Shown here piece by piece: positions 62,926 to 64,000 of a stretch of DNA of 64,000 nt. The notes below the pieces were generated by a model. The model saw nothing but the letters and a program-made list of their open reading frames with translations, made no database searches and was not told where the DNA came from. Made by a program: the position numbers and the translations under genes. The stretch comes from Sulfonitrofixus sp039714575 (GTDB lineage Bacteria > Campylobacterota > Campylobacteria > Campylobacterales > Sulfurimonadaceae): the NCBI GenBank assembly GCA_039714575.1, contig JBDLJE010000002.1, positions 1 to 64,000 of the forward strand, in the 5' to 3' direction. Within the stretch, counting starts at the first letter, position 1; every line of letters begins with the position of its first letter.

Positions 62926-63369
62926 TCGGGAAGGGGTGTTTATCATCCATATTGAGTGTATATTGATGTAGTCCCAGAACGACTGCACATACTCCTCAGT
63001 TATCCCCTCTTCAACAAGATCAGGAAGCAGATAGGTATAGAGTCTCAACCATGTCTGGCGTCCCTCTTCATCAATACGGAACGGTGCATGACGTCCAACA
63101 ACACGTGCTTCACCGCGTGTCTGCTCAAAATAGTTCGGCCCGCCGCAGATCTGTATAAAGAAGTCGGCAGCATGTTTTTTCGCCTCTTCGAAGTCTTCAT
63201 CATCGACAGGGAAAAGAGGAGCAATATCACTCTCACGGATCATCTCATAGTGATCATCCACCAATTCACGAAAACGCTCTTCTTGAACCTCGTGCCAAAA
63301 GCCCGGATGCGGTTTTGTTGCCGGCGGGAACTCACCGATCTTACCCGGTGTAATATTTAGATCTAACAT
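62923..63369 (-). CDS. Truncated haemoglobin, group II-like
   Basis: Globin of 148 residues with the truncated haemoglobin pattern GGPNYFEQTRGEARVVGRHAPFRI and a distal region that contains FWHEVQEER. It probably protects against oxygen or nitric oxide, or shuttles electrons. Group II is inferred from the GGP and HAPFRI motifs; group III is a weaker alternative. It lies 16 bases downstream of the thioredoxin-like gene, in an operon. Confidence 0.82.
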   Translation of the reverse strand: MLDLNITPGKIGEFPPATKPHPGFWHEVQEERFRELVDDHYEMIRESDIAPLFPVDDEDFEEAKKHAADFFIQICGGPNYFEQTRGEARVVGRHAPFRIDEEGRQTWLRLYTYLLPDLVEEGITEEYVQSFWDYINIHSIWMINTPSR

Positions 63370-63385
63370 TGATTTTCCTTTTTAT

Positions 63386-63805
63386 TTAATCTTCAACTTC
63401 ACGAAACTCGATTTCTGTCTCCAGACCATGGATGTACTCCTTAACCGATATTGCACCGACTATCTTGTACGTAACCTCTTCACTGTTTGGATCGACAATA
63501 TAGCTCATAGGGATAAACGGCGGTTTAAACTGCTTTGGATACTCCCCATGTTTATCTACTATCAAAGGGACATAGTTTTTCATACGTCGTTGCACGCAGG
63601 GTGTGTCTAAGGTCTTACGCACCAATTTGTCACAGTAGTGACAAGGGTCTTGAACAATGACCATAAGCACCATCTTCTGCTCTTTTTTCGCTTTTGCTAT
63701 GGCAGTTTTATAGTCAGTCTCATAATCAAGCAACATCGCCGACTCTTCAGCGACTGCCGCCATAAGTGAAAGGACAAAAGTAAGTAGTAGTACTGCTATT
63801 CTCAT
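63386..63805 (-). CDS. Periplasmic thioredoxin-like protein with CHYC
   Basis: Protein of 139 residues with a signal peptide (MRIAVLLLTFVLSLMAAVA) and a thioredoxin fold; CxxC is CHYC in DPCHYCDKL and the cis-Pro loop is PMSYIVDPN. The ATG at 63805 has AAGGTGG upstream; a TTG 30 codons earlier is open but unlikely. It is coupled to the haemoglobin gene downstream. It is a third, more distant member of the set at 61150 and 61681. Confidence 0.8.
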   Translation of the reverse strand: MRIAVLLLTFVLSLMAAVAEESAMLLDYETDYKTAIAKAKKEQKMVLMVIVQDPCHYCDKLVRKTLDTPCVQRRMKNYVPLIVDKHGEYPKQFKPPFIPMSYIVDPNSEEVTYKIVGAISVKEYIHGLETEIEFREVED

Positions 63806-63896
63806 TCTGACCACCTTTGCTGATGTGATTTTATCAAATTCTAGTAAACGTCTCTTTATATTTGAGTATACAACCTGCAATACGTGGAGTAACAAT

Positions 63897-63955
63897 AAAA
63901 AAAAGCTTGAACTGCGTTCTGTTTTAATGAACAGAGTGCCCGTTACACGCCAAGC
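63897..63955 (-). terminator. Strong terminator of a gene beyond the right edge
   Basis: GCTTG (63951-63955) pairs with CAAGC (63905-63909) around an inner stem TCTGTT/AACAGA, followed on the minus strand by eight T. It would end a minus-strand transcript that begins to the right of the window. The last 45 bases hold nothing further that I can support. Confidence 0.65.
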
Positions 63956-64000
63956 AGATCAAAAACATTTATCCCTACTTTTTAGAAGAGGCCTTTATAC

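Noticed and set aside
62743..62955. Plus-strand short frame over repeat family B
   Set aside because: Explained by the palindromic repeat and lacks a ribosome site.
1..64000. tRNA, rRNA or CRISPR array
   Set aside because: No TPsiC-type GTTCRAATC context within cloverleaf folds, no rRNA-like conserved blocks and no regularly spaced repeats were found on reading.

Overview
The window looks like a chromosome segment of a free-living Campylobacterota (Epsilonproteobacteria), probably of the Sulfurimonas/Sulfurovum type. The strongest reason is the block metK - ferredoxin - ndk - DUF177 - rpmF - plsX - fabH, which is close to the gene order of Helicobacter pylori. AT-rich extended -10 promoters with weak -35 boxes agree with this. 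I see no tRNA, rRNA, CRISPR array, integrase or transposase gene. Assignment below genus level is not possible from sequence reading alone.

Region 1 (1-2125): a PilT-type ATPase that runs off the left edge, and transaldolase. Region 2 (2197-29234): a large specialised-metabolite locus that I read as a flexirubin-type pigment cluster, meaning an aryl polyene (APE) acid joined to a dialkylresorcinol (DAR). The left operon (13395 down to 2197) holds an aromatic amino acid ammonia-lyase, ketoreductase, ketosynthase, acyl carrier protein, COG4648 membrane protein, PlsC-like acyltransferase, LolA-like carrier, MMPL exporter, AMP-dependent ligase, serine hydrolase and a second ketosynthase. In the middle lie a GT2 glycosyltransferase (minus), and on the plus strand an FAD enzyme with flavin-halogenase motifs and an LpxL-like acyltransferase. 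The right operon (27713 down to 17052) holds DarA, DarB (KAS III type), a small protein, a BtrH-like acyltransferase, an ABC exporter, ACPs, three ketosynthase-type proteins, a chain length factor and two hotdog dehydratases. A methyltransferase and a fourth ACP close the locus.

Inferred pathway: the lyase makes a cinnamate-type starter, the ligase activates it onto an ACP, KS/CLF, KR and DH build the polyene, the FAD enzyme and methyltransferase decorate the aryl head, DarA/DarB build the resorcinol, an acyltransferase (BtrH-like or other) joins the two halves, and MMPL/LolA-like/ABC systems move the product to the outer membrane.

Region 3 (29293-46399) is mostly housekeeping: aat-clpA-clpS, an O-acetylhomoserine sulfhydrylase-like enzyme, bioD-pyrB-pabB, two orphan-looking histidine kinases, a HIT protein, the fabH-plsX-rpmF block, ferredoxin, metK and a 2-Cys peroxiredoxin. 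Region 4 (46504-57694): HtpX-like/LemA pair, Pif1-like helicase, a HEPN/MNT pair, a MoxR-vWA pair with a BRCT/repeat protein, and a DnaQ-type exonuclease. Region 5 (57780-63805): a muropeptide-type operon ending in an epimerase fused to a GIY-YIG domain, then small periplasmic redox proteins, YceI and a truncated haemoglobin. Dispersed non-coding repeats recur: a ~457-bp family (16578-17034 and 32600-33058), a palindromic family that abuts stop codons (42801-42983 and 62815-62925), and a 97-bp inverted repeat (49943-50039).
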